DNA from: Motacilla alba alba
Lineage: Eukaryota; Chordata; Aves; Passeriformes; Motacillidae
DNA length: 64,000 nt
Reading direction: 5' to 3'
NCBI RefSeq assembly: GCF_015832195.1
Contig: NC_052018.1
Location: 112,997,966-113,061,965 of the forward strand
Part shown: piece after piece, positions 45,716-58,218 of the stretch
Layout of the letters: each line of letters opens with the position of its first letter
Position numbering within the stretch: position 1 is the stretch's first letter
Made by a program: the position numbers and the translations under genes
Notes under the pieces: model-generated
What the model was told of the DNA's origin: nothing
Databases searched by the model: none
The model's input: only the letters and a program-made list of their open reading frames with translations

Positions 45716-48025
45716 CTCTCTCTACTGCGACTGAACTGATACAGAGACTCGTTTCCTTTTCCCCAAGCCCTTCAAATCTGGCAGTATGTAGCAAGAGTCT
45801 GGCCGTTCTTTTTGCTGATGCTCTCGGTTTTGGCTATGAAATACAGAGTAGCTTTTTGATGACCTGTGACTGAACCAGGTGGCTGGGAGGAGAAATAACT
45901 TCTGAGAAGACCTTGGTCCAGGTGAGGACAAACTGGGCAAAGTTTTTTTTAGTTGTACAGGTTGCTACTTTCCTGGATTCACGTCACTGGTATAGTTTTG
46001 CTTTTCTCAAGCGGGCTCCTGCCTACTTGGATGCATCCTAAAGTATTGTGTATGTTGGCCTCTGCATGCTTTTAATTTTTGTTTGTTTGTTTTTTACAAA
46101 CTGAGAAAGTTCTGGAATTGGCACGTGTGCCAAGCCTGGTAAACAGATGTTGATAAAATGATCTCCTTTGAGATATCCTAATGAGAGCATGAGCTTAACT
46201 AGAAGAGCCATATAAAAATAGTTGGTGTGCCATTTCATCTGTGTGACTTTATACAAGAACATGTCTTAAATTAGTCTTTGCATCAGGTAACAGAAGTATT
46301 TGCACTGGTTTTATGGGAGTAATCCCATCTCTTCCCTGTGGAATTAACGAAGAATGACACCTTGGAGGAAGCATGAGGTGGTTAACTGGGAGGCATTATC
46401 ACTTGGTGTGGTGCTGGTGGGCTCTGTGACCTGCAGGCGTGCTTTGTGGATGGATGTACAGGTTGTGTGCCTGGGAGAGAGAACCCCCAGAGGCACTGCC
46501 GTGACCCCAGCTGCTGCTGATGGTCACAGAGCTGTCTGCGTCCAGCAGGGAGTGAAGGTGCACAGAGCCTTGGAGGGGTAGCAAAGGGTAACAGCAGGAT
46601 CAGTCCTCTGCATTTTGCTTTTATCTCTCTGGGGAGCTGGGTGAGCATTGCTGTGGAGAAATGCTGGGTGTTAGTCCTATGGCATCTTTCTGTTTGCGGG
46701 GTGTAGAGGGGGTAAATCTTCAGCTCTGCTGGTCTGGTTGAGTTCATTTGGAAGAATTCCTGCTAGTGAAGTTTGTACTGCAGAGCTGTGGTCCCTGTGT
46801 GGATAGAAGAATCACAGCTTGCTTAGATCTTTATCTGCTAGTCTAAATCATGCAAAAAAACCTTCATATTCTCTGCTGCATCTTCATTTTCAGTGCTAAA
46901 TCTTTGGATTGCAGTCTCAGAAAAAAGATGATCTGTTGGGTTTTGGCTGTGATGACAATCTACCAGTTGATTGATTCAGGGTTTTGGGGAACATTTTTTT
47001 GCAGTCTTTTTTTCCTTTTTTTAAAACTTAAAGAACATTGTTCTTATTTGTAATGATTTGTTTGTTTGTTTGTTTTGTGTGGGTTCCCATGTGTTAGTTT
47101 CTTACAGCTTTCCTGTGATGAACTAAAAGCCTCATGTAACCTAACTGCATTTCCAGATGTGGGGAAATCAAAAGTATATGTTTGCAGTAATTCTTTGCTA
47201 TACAAACACATGTATTTATTTTGTAAATGCTTCTTGTATTTTAAAACACATGAGGTGGAAGCAATACTTCACAGGAGGAGCTGTGAATTGGCATGAAATC
47301 AGTTACTTCTGAAAAGAAAGTGAGCTTTATTGCTGGGGATTTTTTTCTTAAATGAATTCTGTGGCACTTCAGTTTTCAAAACTGAATCAATCTGACAAGA
47401 AATGCATGCTCTGATTTATATACCTTTGATTTAGTTATGCTCAGTTTATAAACAGTGCCTGGTAATCTTCCCTGATCTCATCCTGCTTTAGTTTTTAATT
47501 TACCCTTGAAGAGACACTGCTCACTTTAATCTGGAGTAACCACCTCCCCTCCCCACAGTAGAACGAATGAATAATAATATTGTGAAAACAAAGATCTAAG
47601 CGCAGCTCTCAGATATCTGACACGTTAAAAACATCAATTGAACTGATCTGAAATTATGTGCAAAAACATACAGGTAGTTTTTCAGGTAATTTTGAATCAT
47701 CAGATGATTGATTCTGTGAGTGGTTTTCCATGATTCAGATGCTGAGCAATGTGGCGATACTCTGAGGCTTTTGAAAGCTGGAAAACAGTTTTTGATCCTC
47801 ACAGGTAGAAATGGCAGAGGAAATTGCATTGCTGTGTTAAGAGTTACATTATTTGGTTTCAAGGAATTGGCTCCATCCCACTGTAGTTTAGTGTCAGAAT
47901 GTTTGCTGGGTATTTTCATTCTTGCTTTTAAGTGCAATTGTTTTCTTTACAGAAGACAATAACACTACAAGATAATTTTCCCCCTAATCTTTTGGGGGGT
48001 TTAGTTTTTGAACTATTTAATTTTC
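45716..48025 (+). other. PLCB4: PLCB4 intron 1, segment 2
   Basis: AT-rich intronic DNA. It holds (TTTG)n-type short repeats at about 46079-46095 and 47057-47076. Nothing else can be supported. Confidence 0.5.
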
Positions 48026-48287
48026 ACAGAATCAATTAGGTTGGAAAAGGCCTCTGAAATCATTGCATCCAGTCTGTGATCCAACATCACCGTGGCACCG
48101 AGCGCCATGTCCAGGCTTTCCCTAAGCACCTGCAGGGGTGGTGACTCCCCCACCTCCCTGGGCAGCCCACTGCAGTGTCTAAGCACCCTAAAGCTCCCCT
48201 GGTGCAGCCTGAGACCTTGTCCCCTTGTCCTGCCACTGGTTTCGTGCGAGAAGAGGCCGACCCTCACCTGGTTACAGCCTCCTGCCA
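48026..48287 (-). mobile_element. CR1 LINE fragment, 3' end, 5'-truncated
   Basis: Read on the plus strand it starts CACAGAATCAATTAGGTTGG and continues through CACCTCCCTGGGCAGCCCA, CCTTGTCCTGCCACTGG and GAGAAGAGGCCGACCC. These are the hallmark phrases of the reverse complement of an avian CR1 3' region. The element therefore lies on the minus strand with its 3' end at 48026. The 5' part is missing, as is usual for CR1. Compared with the consensus I remember, a block of roughly 40 bases is missing between GTCTAAGCACCC and AAAGCTCCCCTGG. It encodes no intact protein. Confidence 0.92.
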
Positions 48288-51200
48288 TGGAGTTGTACTC
48301 CCTCAGTAAAGGGATACAGCTAAAAGAACAGCCTGAACCTTTAGCAGCATCGAAATGCTCATGAAGACCTTCATGAATAATTTGAAATTTTAGCCAAAAA
48401 TTGGATATTGAAGGTCTTGCTTCACCTGGTTCATTTGAAAGATCTGTGGAAGCATTTCTTCAAAGCATTAGTGGAAGTAATTATCAGAGTAAGGTGTCAA
48501 TTTTGTGTTTGTTTTATGCTTTCCTTTTTAGGAACTATAAAACGATATATGTTAACATTTCAAAATTGCAGATTTAGAGTATTTTTTCAGATGAGCTGCA
48601 TCTCTTCCTTAAAAAGTGACTGGTAATTTAAATGATAACCACTTTTCTGGTGATATTTCTGGATTTCATAAACCATTACCTGAAATCCTTCTCTTACTGA
48701 AAAGCCAACTTATAGTTTCAATTAAAAGTGTTTCTGTGTACATGAATATCACATTAATTACACAAATTCATTTCTGGCTGCCTTTCTTTTTGTAGATGTT
48801 GATGAAAAGATAATGCTTCTCAGTTAATTTTAAAGCATTTAAAGGAAGGCTTATTTAAACATGACTGAAAGTGGATTAATCCTTTTCTTCCTTCCATCTC
48901 TTCCTGTAATCATCACAACCTTGTTTTAGAAATTAACAAATGTTGTCTGAAGGGCTGTGGCAGGGAGTGTTTTGCTTATCTCAGTGGTCTTCAGTCCAGC
49001 TGGTAATTAGCACTTCTCTTAGTGACTGAGACATAATTTTAACAAGATTTGGCTCTTCCTTCTCAGCACTGTCTATTGAAAGAGCGTGGGTGTTGCAAGC
49101 AGGTAACCTGAGTCCATTTGAGTCTTGCATCTCAAAATTCAATCCAAAATCATCCTGCCTCATCGAAGGGGCCTTTTGGATGGTTATTGAAATGATCTGA
49201 TCTCTCTTACTGTGATACTGTTGTGACTGGGTTTGTGCATCTGCAGTTTTATCAGGGATGATTCATAGGCTGAAATGGTGTTTGTCCACTCAAGGCTTCA
49301 TTCCTTTCCCCTTTCAAAGGGAAAATAATGGGAAAAAAGCTATTCTGCCTGATAGATAATAGCTTCTCTTTTATTGTTTGGCAGTGTGTGGTTTTGTTTT
49401 TCTTTTTTTTTTTTTTAATCTTGAAATTTGACTTAACAAAAGAAAGGTAACGAGAATCCAAATAATGTGAGGACTTGGCAGGGGGATTTGCCATGTATGA
49501 GGAGAAAACTGACCTGAGTACAGCACACTGCAAGTGCCCAAACCCAGCCCTCCAGAGCTGGAGACTGATTAAATCAGTCTGTAGTTTTTGCAGGTGAAGT
49601 AGTTAATTTGAGACCTTAATTTCAGAACTTTATTTGTTCCCTGTAGTCTGCACATCCGATGGGGCTCCGTGTACCCTTCCAAAGCAAAGTGTACATCCAC
49701 AAAGCCGGCTCAAGCCTTCTTGTTTGTAAGATAAGATGTCAAAAGCGGTCCCTTTTTAAGGGTGGAGAGGTACTGGTGGAATTTTAGATGGCCACGTTGA
49801 GATTGATACAATTTCAAAACTGATTTTTAGCTCGATTTCAGCCGAGCAAGGAGTGGCAGTGAGGACACTTCTGGTCCTGTAGGAGGAACAGTGATACTCC
49901 TGGGTTAGGACAGGTAACCCTTTGTGACACAGGAGGAGAGGGGCCCAGACAGAAAGCTGCTTGTTGCTTGGTGTTGTTTTGGTATTTCCACCACCCTGCC
50001 TTTTGGGTATGGGCATAGCTGGTCACACTTTAAAAATTAGATTTCTTTGTTCTAAAGCAAGGCTTGGGTTAAATGCAGTACGACACACCCCCTCACCCAC
50101 AGTGTTCTGATTAGGTATTTTTCAATATCTATCTTAAATGTCAGGATAACGCCTGACAAGAAGGCTCACTGTCTTGTGAACCACGAGATCCAGAGCACAT
50201 TTCAGCAGTGCACATCAGAACAAGTGCATAGCTCCAGCCCTGAAAGTATGAACTGAAGTACAGCACAATGTAAATGTCAGCTCAGGAACGTGAGGTAGGT
50301 TTGGTATGATCCCTTAAGGATTCTTTGTTCATGGCCTAAATTGCAAGGTTTCTGGGGCAGGGACTATCCTTGCATTATTTATTTTATGGCATTTATTCAA
50401 TGCATTCTTTGTTATTTTTTATTTGACCTGCTTGGTGCCCATTTGCTGATACCTCAGATGAGGGAATACACTGCAATACAGTGTTTTTAATTGGAATATA
50501 TACACAGAGCTGATACATGCAGGTTAAAAAGAAATGGCATCCATGCTGTTCAGTCCAACGTGCTGAAGTACCTAAGGGTATAAAGCAGCTTTCACACTAT
50601 TTCATCTCTTTATATTCCAGTTGTTGATACCTTTTTTAACGTGGCGAGATGACTTCCCCAAAGCCTACAGCCCTTGTGTGTTAGCAACAGGGATCCTGGT
50701 AAATTACTTCTTGACCTTGACTTGGAAATCAAAATGCAGCAAATCAGGGACGTGGCTATGCTCTGCCAGTCCAGCTCCCGGGGGTGCAGGGTAATGTATG
50801 GAGCAAGGCATTGCTTGCACCGCTCACACTCAGGTGCCGTGCAGTGTTAGAGGCCATTATCTTTAATACCTTTGTTATGCAACAGATCCAGTTTTGATTT
50901 GTAGCCCAGAAAGAGCAAAGTTTCACTTTTAGAAGCACAGTCTGTTACAGGATATTTATCAAGCAGTCTTTCTGCATATGGATGTTGACAGCAGTCTTGC
51001 AGCAGAAATGACAGTGTTCTTCTTGGAGGTGTTTCTAAGTTTGAGGATTCCCCGTGGAAATCTTTTAAGTCAGAACATAACTCAGGAACACCTTTTTTTT
51101 TATTGCTTTGGCAATAAAAATTGTATGGACATAGTCTGAATCAGCAAAGCTGGCTTGAAGGGGCGCTCAAGTGAAAACCATATATATGTATAAAAAGGAA

Positions 51201-53810
51201 TTGTCTTTTGCAAAGAATCTTAAGTAGCTGTGGACATCAGGCCTGCCACTGAACATTTTAAAACTAATTTATATGGGTTGTGTCATTTCTGTTTCCTCCC
51301 TCTTTCTTTCTGTTCTGTGAAAGGCAGCAAGCAGCAAACCCTGAGCAAGCTCTACTGCTCAGTTGGATGAGAAAAGAAATAGAAGGGGCTGGGCAGAAAT
51401 TGAGATCTTACAAAGCACAGATCTAGAAAGATGTTCCAGCTATGCTAAAAATTATTTACACTTTGCAGTCTTGCAGTTCTCAGTGATCTAATAGTGGTTC
51501 TGGAATCTCTCTTTTAGGCGTTGTACATATTTGTTAAAAATGCTCCTTCACCCAAAGAATTTATTGTGCTGGAATAGGAGGAGCCTAGAGCTGAACACAG
51601 TTTTTGGTATATAAGCAACAGAATAGAAGTGTGAAACATTTCCAGCTACATGTGTTTAAGATCAGCCTAAAAATTCAAGCTGCATGTTTTAATAATTTTT
51701 GATCAAGTGCAACTTCAAAGATTTTGACTTCCCTTTAAAGTGTAAATTTTTGCATTGGACGGTGTAGCACAAACCAGCACTGGCTGCCATCAGATGAGAT
51801 TTGCTTCAGTGCAGCTGGCAGCATCAGCCCAGGATGTTTGCACAATGAGGCTTTGTAAACCTCCTCTGCAGAACTGCAATGCTTTGATCTGTTTACTGGA
51901 CAAATCAAAATTAAACTGATGTCTCTTCTTTTCCTTTTTCTTTTCTGTATTTTTTTTCCTTAGGAGAAACTAGCACTCAGGAAATCTGGCTGGCCATATC
52001 AGATTTTGCCCCAAGAAATTGCATTAGTTTAAAAAAGAGGCATTGTACTCCCAGCTTAATGTTTAAACTCAGTGTCAAAACGTTAGGGCCGAATAATGCA
52101 CACCGATAATGCAAATGGTTTTCTTGGGTGGATTTCAACTCCTGTGCTAGTGTCTGGGAGAAGATGTTTACTTTCTTGCATTGAAATACCACGCTATTTC
52201 CATCACAGTAATGCCGCTTTCAGCTAGCTGGTTGCAGCCAGGTGCAGCGATAAGAAATCAAAATTGTTTTTAAATGTATCTCTGTTTATTACAGTGTAAC
52301 TTTTCTTTTATACTTCATATTATCCTGTGACTAAACATGTTTACTTTAAACGGGCTATGTGTTCCAGGTGGGTAGAAGCAAAACAAAAGTGCGTTCGAAC
52401 CAGCTGTAATTAAATTTCTGCTCTGTACATTTTGTCAAGACAAGAAAAGCTGCTGGCATTTAAACCTTGCAATGCATTATGGAGTGTCTGCCAGTCAGAT
52501 CCTCCTATGGAATTAAAACAAATTGGAAAGCAGAGTGAGAGAGGGGGAGAGAGATTTGTGTGAATTAAATGACTGCGGCCTGTGGTTTGCCAGGCTCTCC
52601 TGCTTTTGTTGGTGATGTCTGGTTATGTAAACTTCTTCCCACCACTTTCTTCTTCAACTTGCAGCAAAGCAGTTTTGTGTGGTGTAACATCTGCTGGCAT
52701 AAAAGTGGTCGTAAATAAAAAAGTCTTTACTGTGCAGCCCAGTAGGAAGGAAAGAAAGGATGGAAGGGTGCATTCTCTAGAAACACAGATGGCTTTAGTC
52801 ATTAATAATGTTTTACGAAATAATTTTTAAAATAGGATTGCCAAAAAAGGGACTGTATGAAGAAGCTGAGTGCATCTATTTGGTACTTTTGGAAGAGTTT
52901 GCTGTTAAGCTTTCCTGGAGGAGCATGCCCAACGTGATCAGCCGTGCGCTCTCCCGAGAGCGATGGGACCAAGAGGTTTCCATAAAACGATGGGCCCGTT
53001 CTGTGTTATTCTGTACTGTGCAAAATAATCTTGTATTATAGTATGGGATGTAATTATCCCAGTAAATATTCAGGGGGAAAAATAATGCTGCTTAATCCCT
53101 TTCTCTTGCTGTGGTGGAGGATTGGGATAAAAAAGCGCAGATCACCACACGCCACGGTAGAGCTGCTGGCCTACATTTCAGAGCGAGGTTGGCAAGGAGC
53201 AGGCTCCCAGTTTCTGGAACACAGAGTACATCCCAAAGAGAACTATTAGGCTGCACTAGGATTTATGTGATGGTGCTGAGCTTTCCCTGGAGATGTCAGA
53301 TTTTATCTTAGTGATACGAAGTGCTGGCCTGCTGGCCTAAAAGGAGTATCCATCCTCTTCACATCCTGTCACCTGCATGTTCCCCAGGGCCTGCATTAAC
53401 TGCCAACTTTCACGTTGGAGTCCAGGCCTGTTCCTTCCTCTCTGTTCTCTTTGAAGATGGTGAGACACCCTTAAACTTTACTCTTGGTCGGAGTGCAGGT
53501 TTTTATGATAATAATTAATTTAATTGGCCCAAGCCGAGTAAAAGCATTTACCCATGATTGACCTGGATTCTTTGTAATGCTGTAAATGAAGTCTTGGATT
53601 GTTAATGCTTTCATCAGCAGTGAGTAATTTCATAGATTGAAAACCTCTTAAACTGCAGCATGATGATTTTGGTTCCAGAGAATTACTAGAGGTGACTAAA
53701 AATTGTGAATCTCCCCAGAAAAAAAAAAACAAACAAAAAAACCCCAACAAACTTTCCTAAACCATAGGTAAAATTGACTGTAGGAGCTGTAGGATAGTAT
53801 GTAATTACAT

Positions 53811-53860
53811 CCAAGACACACTGAAATTCTCCGAGTCAAATTGCACATTGTGTGTCTTGG
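53811..53860. repeat. 11-bp perfect inverted repeat, 28-base loop
   Basis: CCAAGACACAC (53811-53821) is the exact reverse complement of GTGTGTCTTGG (53850-53860). The patch is AT-rich, non-repetitive DNA, and the octamer ATTTGCAT follows at 53870-53877. Confidence 0.85.
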
Positions 53861-53869
53861 TGCTATTAC

Positions 53870-53877
53870 ATTTGCAT
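53870..53877 (-). promoter_or_regulatory. Octamer (POU) motif
   Basis: ATTTGCAT is the reverse complement of the exact octamer ATGCAAAT. It lies ten bases beyond the 53811-53860 inverted repeat and before a C/EBP-like TTGCACAA. It may be an intronic enhancer; a single octamer is weak evidence. Confidence 0.3.
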
Positions 53878-54198
53878 ACTGATAAGAGTTTGTAATAATT
53901 GTCTATATTGCACAAATGCTGCTGTTGTTTATTGCTTGGCTTAAATTGTGTGGGGTTTATCATATAAATATAACTCATTCTCTGTAGAAAAAGGTCTAAA
54001 AGATTCTATTATCTACTCATCATTTTGGTGTACTTAATTATCAGTTGATATGCTTTTCATGAAATGGAGTCTCTGGGCTCCAAGTACTTGACATCTCTGT
54101 GAAAACAGTCTGCCTGTTTTGGGAGGGCAGCGCCCTGAGTCTTGCTCAGCAAACATCAAGGACTGGTTGTACCTTTCAGTTTAGTTATATGGACATTG

Positions 54199-54230
54199 AT
54201 CCCGAGTCAGGAGCTCTCTTGACTCGGGAT
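54199..54230. repeat. 11-bp perfect hairpin, 10-base loop
   Basis: ATCCCGAGTCA (54199-54209) and TGACTCGGGAT (54220-54230) are exact reverse complements around the loop GGAGCTCTCT. Each arm contains a TGACTC half-site of the AP-1/Maf kind. Confidence 0.85.
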
Positions 54231-57200
54231 TTCATGGCTGGAGGCAGATTTAGGGCTTACGGGGTGGATTGTGTGGGGCACCGGTAGGAGGCTGTGTGCT
54301 CTCTTTGGTGAACAAGTTTCTGCCTTAGTGGAGCTGAACGCAACAGCCTCGGTAGCTTTCTGTGGTTTCTGAAAGTGATTTCCAGCGTGGTGTCCTACGC
54401 CCTGTAATTGCGTTCAACTGTGTGCTTACCCGCTTCTTTGGTCTGCTTTGGGAGTCATCCCGTCAGGTTCGTATTTCCTGGGGACAGCCGGCCATCTGTG
54501 CCTGTAGTCAGTGCCATCCAGGTCAGAAGCAGTGCAGGAGAGGTGCAGAGCTGTGTGGTAGCTGAAGGTGCTGCTGATCCTGTGGGCGAGCACACGAAAT
54601 GTTCCAGAAGGATACGCCAGAGGCTCACATTATGTAATGCCTCGAGCAGGAAGCCACCGAATCGTGTGTGGAGCATGTCAGCAGCAACAGCCTGATGTCC
54701 CTGGCAAGGCTCCACGCCAGGAAGGAGCTGGGCTTTCTCAGCAGCCTCACAGGAGAGCGAGGGAGGTGCAGGAGGCCCTGCAGGAGCAGCCTGGCCCGTG
54801 GGAGGCCGGAGCTGCTGGGAGGCAGGGTGCTGACACCACCTCCCTCACTGGGCTTGCCTGCCCCCAGGTGCAGGAATGACAGGGAATTCTTCTCGTTTTC
54901 CTCCTGCCTTGTGTGTTCGCCTCTTCTTTTGCTTTGTTTTTTTTTTTTTCCCCTTAGTCCTAGATCCTGGAAAAAATACAAAGGAAGGATGGACCTTCTC
55001 AGAAGCTCTGCATCCAGATTAGGGATATACAGGCAATTCGTGTCTGAAAAATGTTAACAGTTGTGTGTCTAAAATTAACTAATGAGCTATGGTCGAAGCT
55101 CCTTTTCGGCACAAAATAAGGGAAGGTTTGGTAGGTAATGATCATTTCAGTATATTGACAGACTAAAATTGTCATGTTTAAATTAAGTCTCTAATGGTCT
55201 TTCCTAAATTGGGTACTTGTACTTTGCTTTTAATTAGAATGAGGCAAAAGGTCCTTATTGGAATTCTAAAGTTATACTCTGGGTAACTCAAGGAGGTGAT
55301 TATCTGTAACCAAGTGTCCGTCAATGGGACAGTCTTGCAGAAGCGTGCACTTGTCAGGTCATTTTCTCTGAGCATTTCAGAGTGACAGCTGAAAAAGAAC
55401 CTTGAATGATGGATCCCTGTGGATGAAAACTTGTTTTCTGCTTGAAACTAAAAATAAAATTAAAAAATCCTGTTGACAAGCCCAGAGTCTTGACAGAGGT
55501 TGCCCATCCTTTTGAAGGGTCATCATGATTCAGCTGGGTCTTTTGCAAAAATAAGTCTTTTCCGTGTAGGTTATAATGGGTTAGGTTGAGAAGAGACAGG
55601 AAACCCCTGGGGTGTGTTTAAGGTGACAGGAAAGCCAGGTGACAAGTGAAGAAACACGTTGTGCTTTACTGAACAGTGGTGAGGAAATGTGTGTTGTGGC
55701 CAGGGTGAACACTGGCCACATCAGAATTTGATGCCTCTGCGCCTGCCTTGGTGTTCAGGTGCAGCTGGAATCCTGTGATATCTAGTTAGGTGTTCAGGAA
55801 GTGAGGAACATCAAATGAAAGATCCTTTGCAATAAAAAAAAGTGGGCATAAGGTACTTAAGACCAACTTAGTCACTAAAAATTTTTTTTTTCTTCAGAAC
55901 ATGAGAAAAATGAAAATGGTGTGGTTTTTGTATTTTAGCCTTTAACCCAGCTCTGGAATGAAGGGCAGACCTGAGGCTGCAGCCACTGTCCGTTCCTCCA
56001 CCAGTTGTCCTGTTCCTGTGAGTTACAAGCTGCTCAGTGTTTCTGGAAGTGAGTCTGCACTCTGGCTCTAAGCGCTTCCCTCCAAGAATTTACAGTCTCG
56101 CTGAAAGGGCCACTGGAGATTTTGGACACAAACAAGCTTCTGAAGAAATACTTAACTGGTGGAAAGACAGAGAGGGAGATTTTTGGTATTTGCCTAGCTA
56201 AAAAGAAACTGATTTTCTTCATTAAATTTATGAGATTGTACTGGTGTGTTTACATGGAACATGAGAAATTTCAGGGCCCAGTGGCAGTTGTGCCCAGAAA
56301 GCTGGGGATGATTAAAGCCAGTGGGAAGCAGGTTGTGTTTCTGGGATGTGCATTAGGGCTGGTGGGCTGCTCCTGGTTCCAGTGGAGCTGGGCTGGATCC
56401 CACGCTGATGTAACCCTGCTGAAATCTGACTGCAGTCTGCAGGGGAACAAAAAGGGCTGAGGTGTATCGCTTACTGCGGACTAACAGAGCAGTTTGGATG
56501 CTTGAAAATAATCTTGTCATGTCTTTGTTTTCCCAGCACAGGCACACTTTGGACAGGCAGTTTATTTTTGCATGAGGCTGGCTCTAGTTGACCCAGAAGT
56601 AAGTGTAAGGATGCTTTTGTGTGAAGCCGCGAAATCCTGGAGACCCAGAGATATCTTGTCATGTAATTATGAGCTGCTGAGGTCAGTCTGAAAGTGCACC
56701 AGCAAAATGAAAGAGTTTGAGGCATTAAAAAAATAATTAAAAAAGAATTGAAATCACTGTGTAGTCTCTTACTAGAAGAGCGTGCTGTCAATATTTAATG
56801 AGAACAAAGTACGTAGCCATCATCCTCTCAGCATTGCTATTTATGATTTGAAACAACTTCTGTTTTAATGGATGATTTTGGCAACTTTGGGAGGACTCAA
56901 CAGCGGAGGAAGCTATTTTCTTTAACTGCCCTCATTGCTGTAATTGTGACTGCTGCGGTTCTCAGTCCCTCTGGTCTCATACTCGGGGTGTTTTATGTAC
57001 CATGAGTTCTCAGAGCAAATGCTAGACCCACAACATGCTCTGGCTTCCCTTGGCTGAGACACTTGTTTTCTGCAATCTGTTTCTAATATTGAGATTTTTT
57101 TTCTTCTTCTCATAAAACTTAAACCTCATAAAACTGAAGAGTATCAGGTCAAATTTAATTCTGTGTATGCACCTAGTGGATATTGAGATGTTCTCAACTT

Positions 57201-58158
57201 TAGGCTTCAATTTATTTTTTCTATAAAGGAAGAAAGATGAAGCTTGATGGAAGAGAGAAAAATACAGCTTCTGATCTAATGTGTAGGAGCTCTTGATAGA
57301 AATTCATTTGAAAAAGCAGCAGTCAATTTCATGTTATTTTCAATAATGCTGCAGACACTTGTTTTCTTTTAATAAAATACTGTCTCCTATAAAAGATGGA
57401 TTTCTAATGTGAGTTTGGATTTGATTTCATTGTTGAGCACTCTTTGGTCGTTTTCACTCCTGTTCGTGTAAACCTGCTGCTTTGCTTGCTGTTGTGCTCT
57501 TGTCCAGTTTAAGGTCTCACACTTAGGTCTTACCGAGGGGAATCAATTGGGTTTGTGCATTTGAAAAAAAGAGGGTGAAAAGGAACACCACCAAAGCAGC
57601 CCTGCCCACTTGCACTGCTCAGAGGTACAGCAGTGCTGGGTGCCCCTGTGCTGCCCCTTCCCCTCCACAGATGGGAAGGACAGGAGGAGCGGATGCTTTC
57701 ATCCTTCCAGAGTGCTGGCAAAAGCAAGGGAGGAAAAACATTCTAGCACTAATAACAATGGCATCATTTACTTTTTACCCAAAGCTGGGATGATAAAGAG
57801 GCCTGATTACATGTCTCAAAATAAAATACTTTATTTTCCCTGCTCCTGACACGCTGCTCCATCCTTAGTCTCCGTTGTGTTGCTTTCTAGTTTTAAATGC
57901 TTGAAAGAATGGGTGCCATGTGTTCCTGTCACCTGCAGCTATGATGCTTCTGCTTAAATAACAGGAATTTCAAAATAGAATGAACTTCAAACAAAAACTC
58001 ACTGAGCACTCAGTATTTGTTTGCTACAGTGTAAATATTCTGATCCATAAGGAGAAAGTATTTCTGGAGGAAAAAGAAGGTCTTGAAGTAGTTTACTGGG
58101 ATTTTATTAGGTAATTAAATATGAATATACACAATTAAGGCTTTTTTTTTCTTTTAAG

Positions 58159-58218
58159 GGAAAAGAAGATAGTTTCTACAATGTGAATTTCTACGGAACA
58201 ATTTCTGACTTCCAAAAG
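58159..58218 (+). other. Candidate 60-base cassette exon in PLCB4 intron 1
   Basis: A pyrimidine tract and TTTTAAG acceptor (AG at 58157-58158) precede, and a good donor, AAAAG|GTATGC, follows at 58218/58219. The length is a multiple of three. Frame 1 is open throughout and reads GKEDSFYNVNFYGTISDFQK; the other two frames contain stops. I do not recognise the peptide and it is not the known N-terminus of PLCB4. It could be an alternative 5' exon, part of a nested non-coding transcript, or a chance match: an open stretch of 20 codons is not rare. Confidence 0.35.

Larger units (their letters stand above)
48288..58158 (+). other. PLCB4: PLCB4 intron 1, segment 3
   Basis: Mostly AT-rich intronic DNA with no supported coding exon. 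Notable contents: a strong acceptor-like tract ending TTTCCTTAG at 51963, another ending CCCCTTAG at 54957, a likely regulatory or structured patch at about 53790-54060 with an 11-bp inverted repeat and an octamer, and a perfect 11-bp hairpin at 54199-54230. The GC-richer stretch 54420-54880 gives overlapping open frames of no recognised family. Confidence 0.5.
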
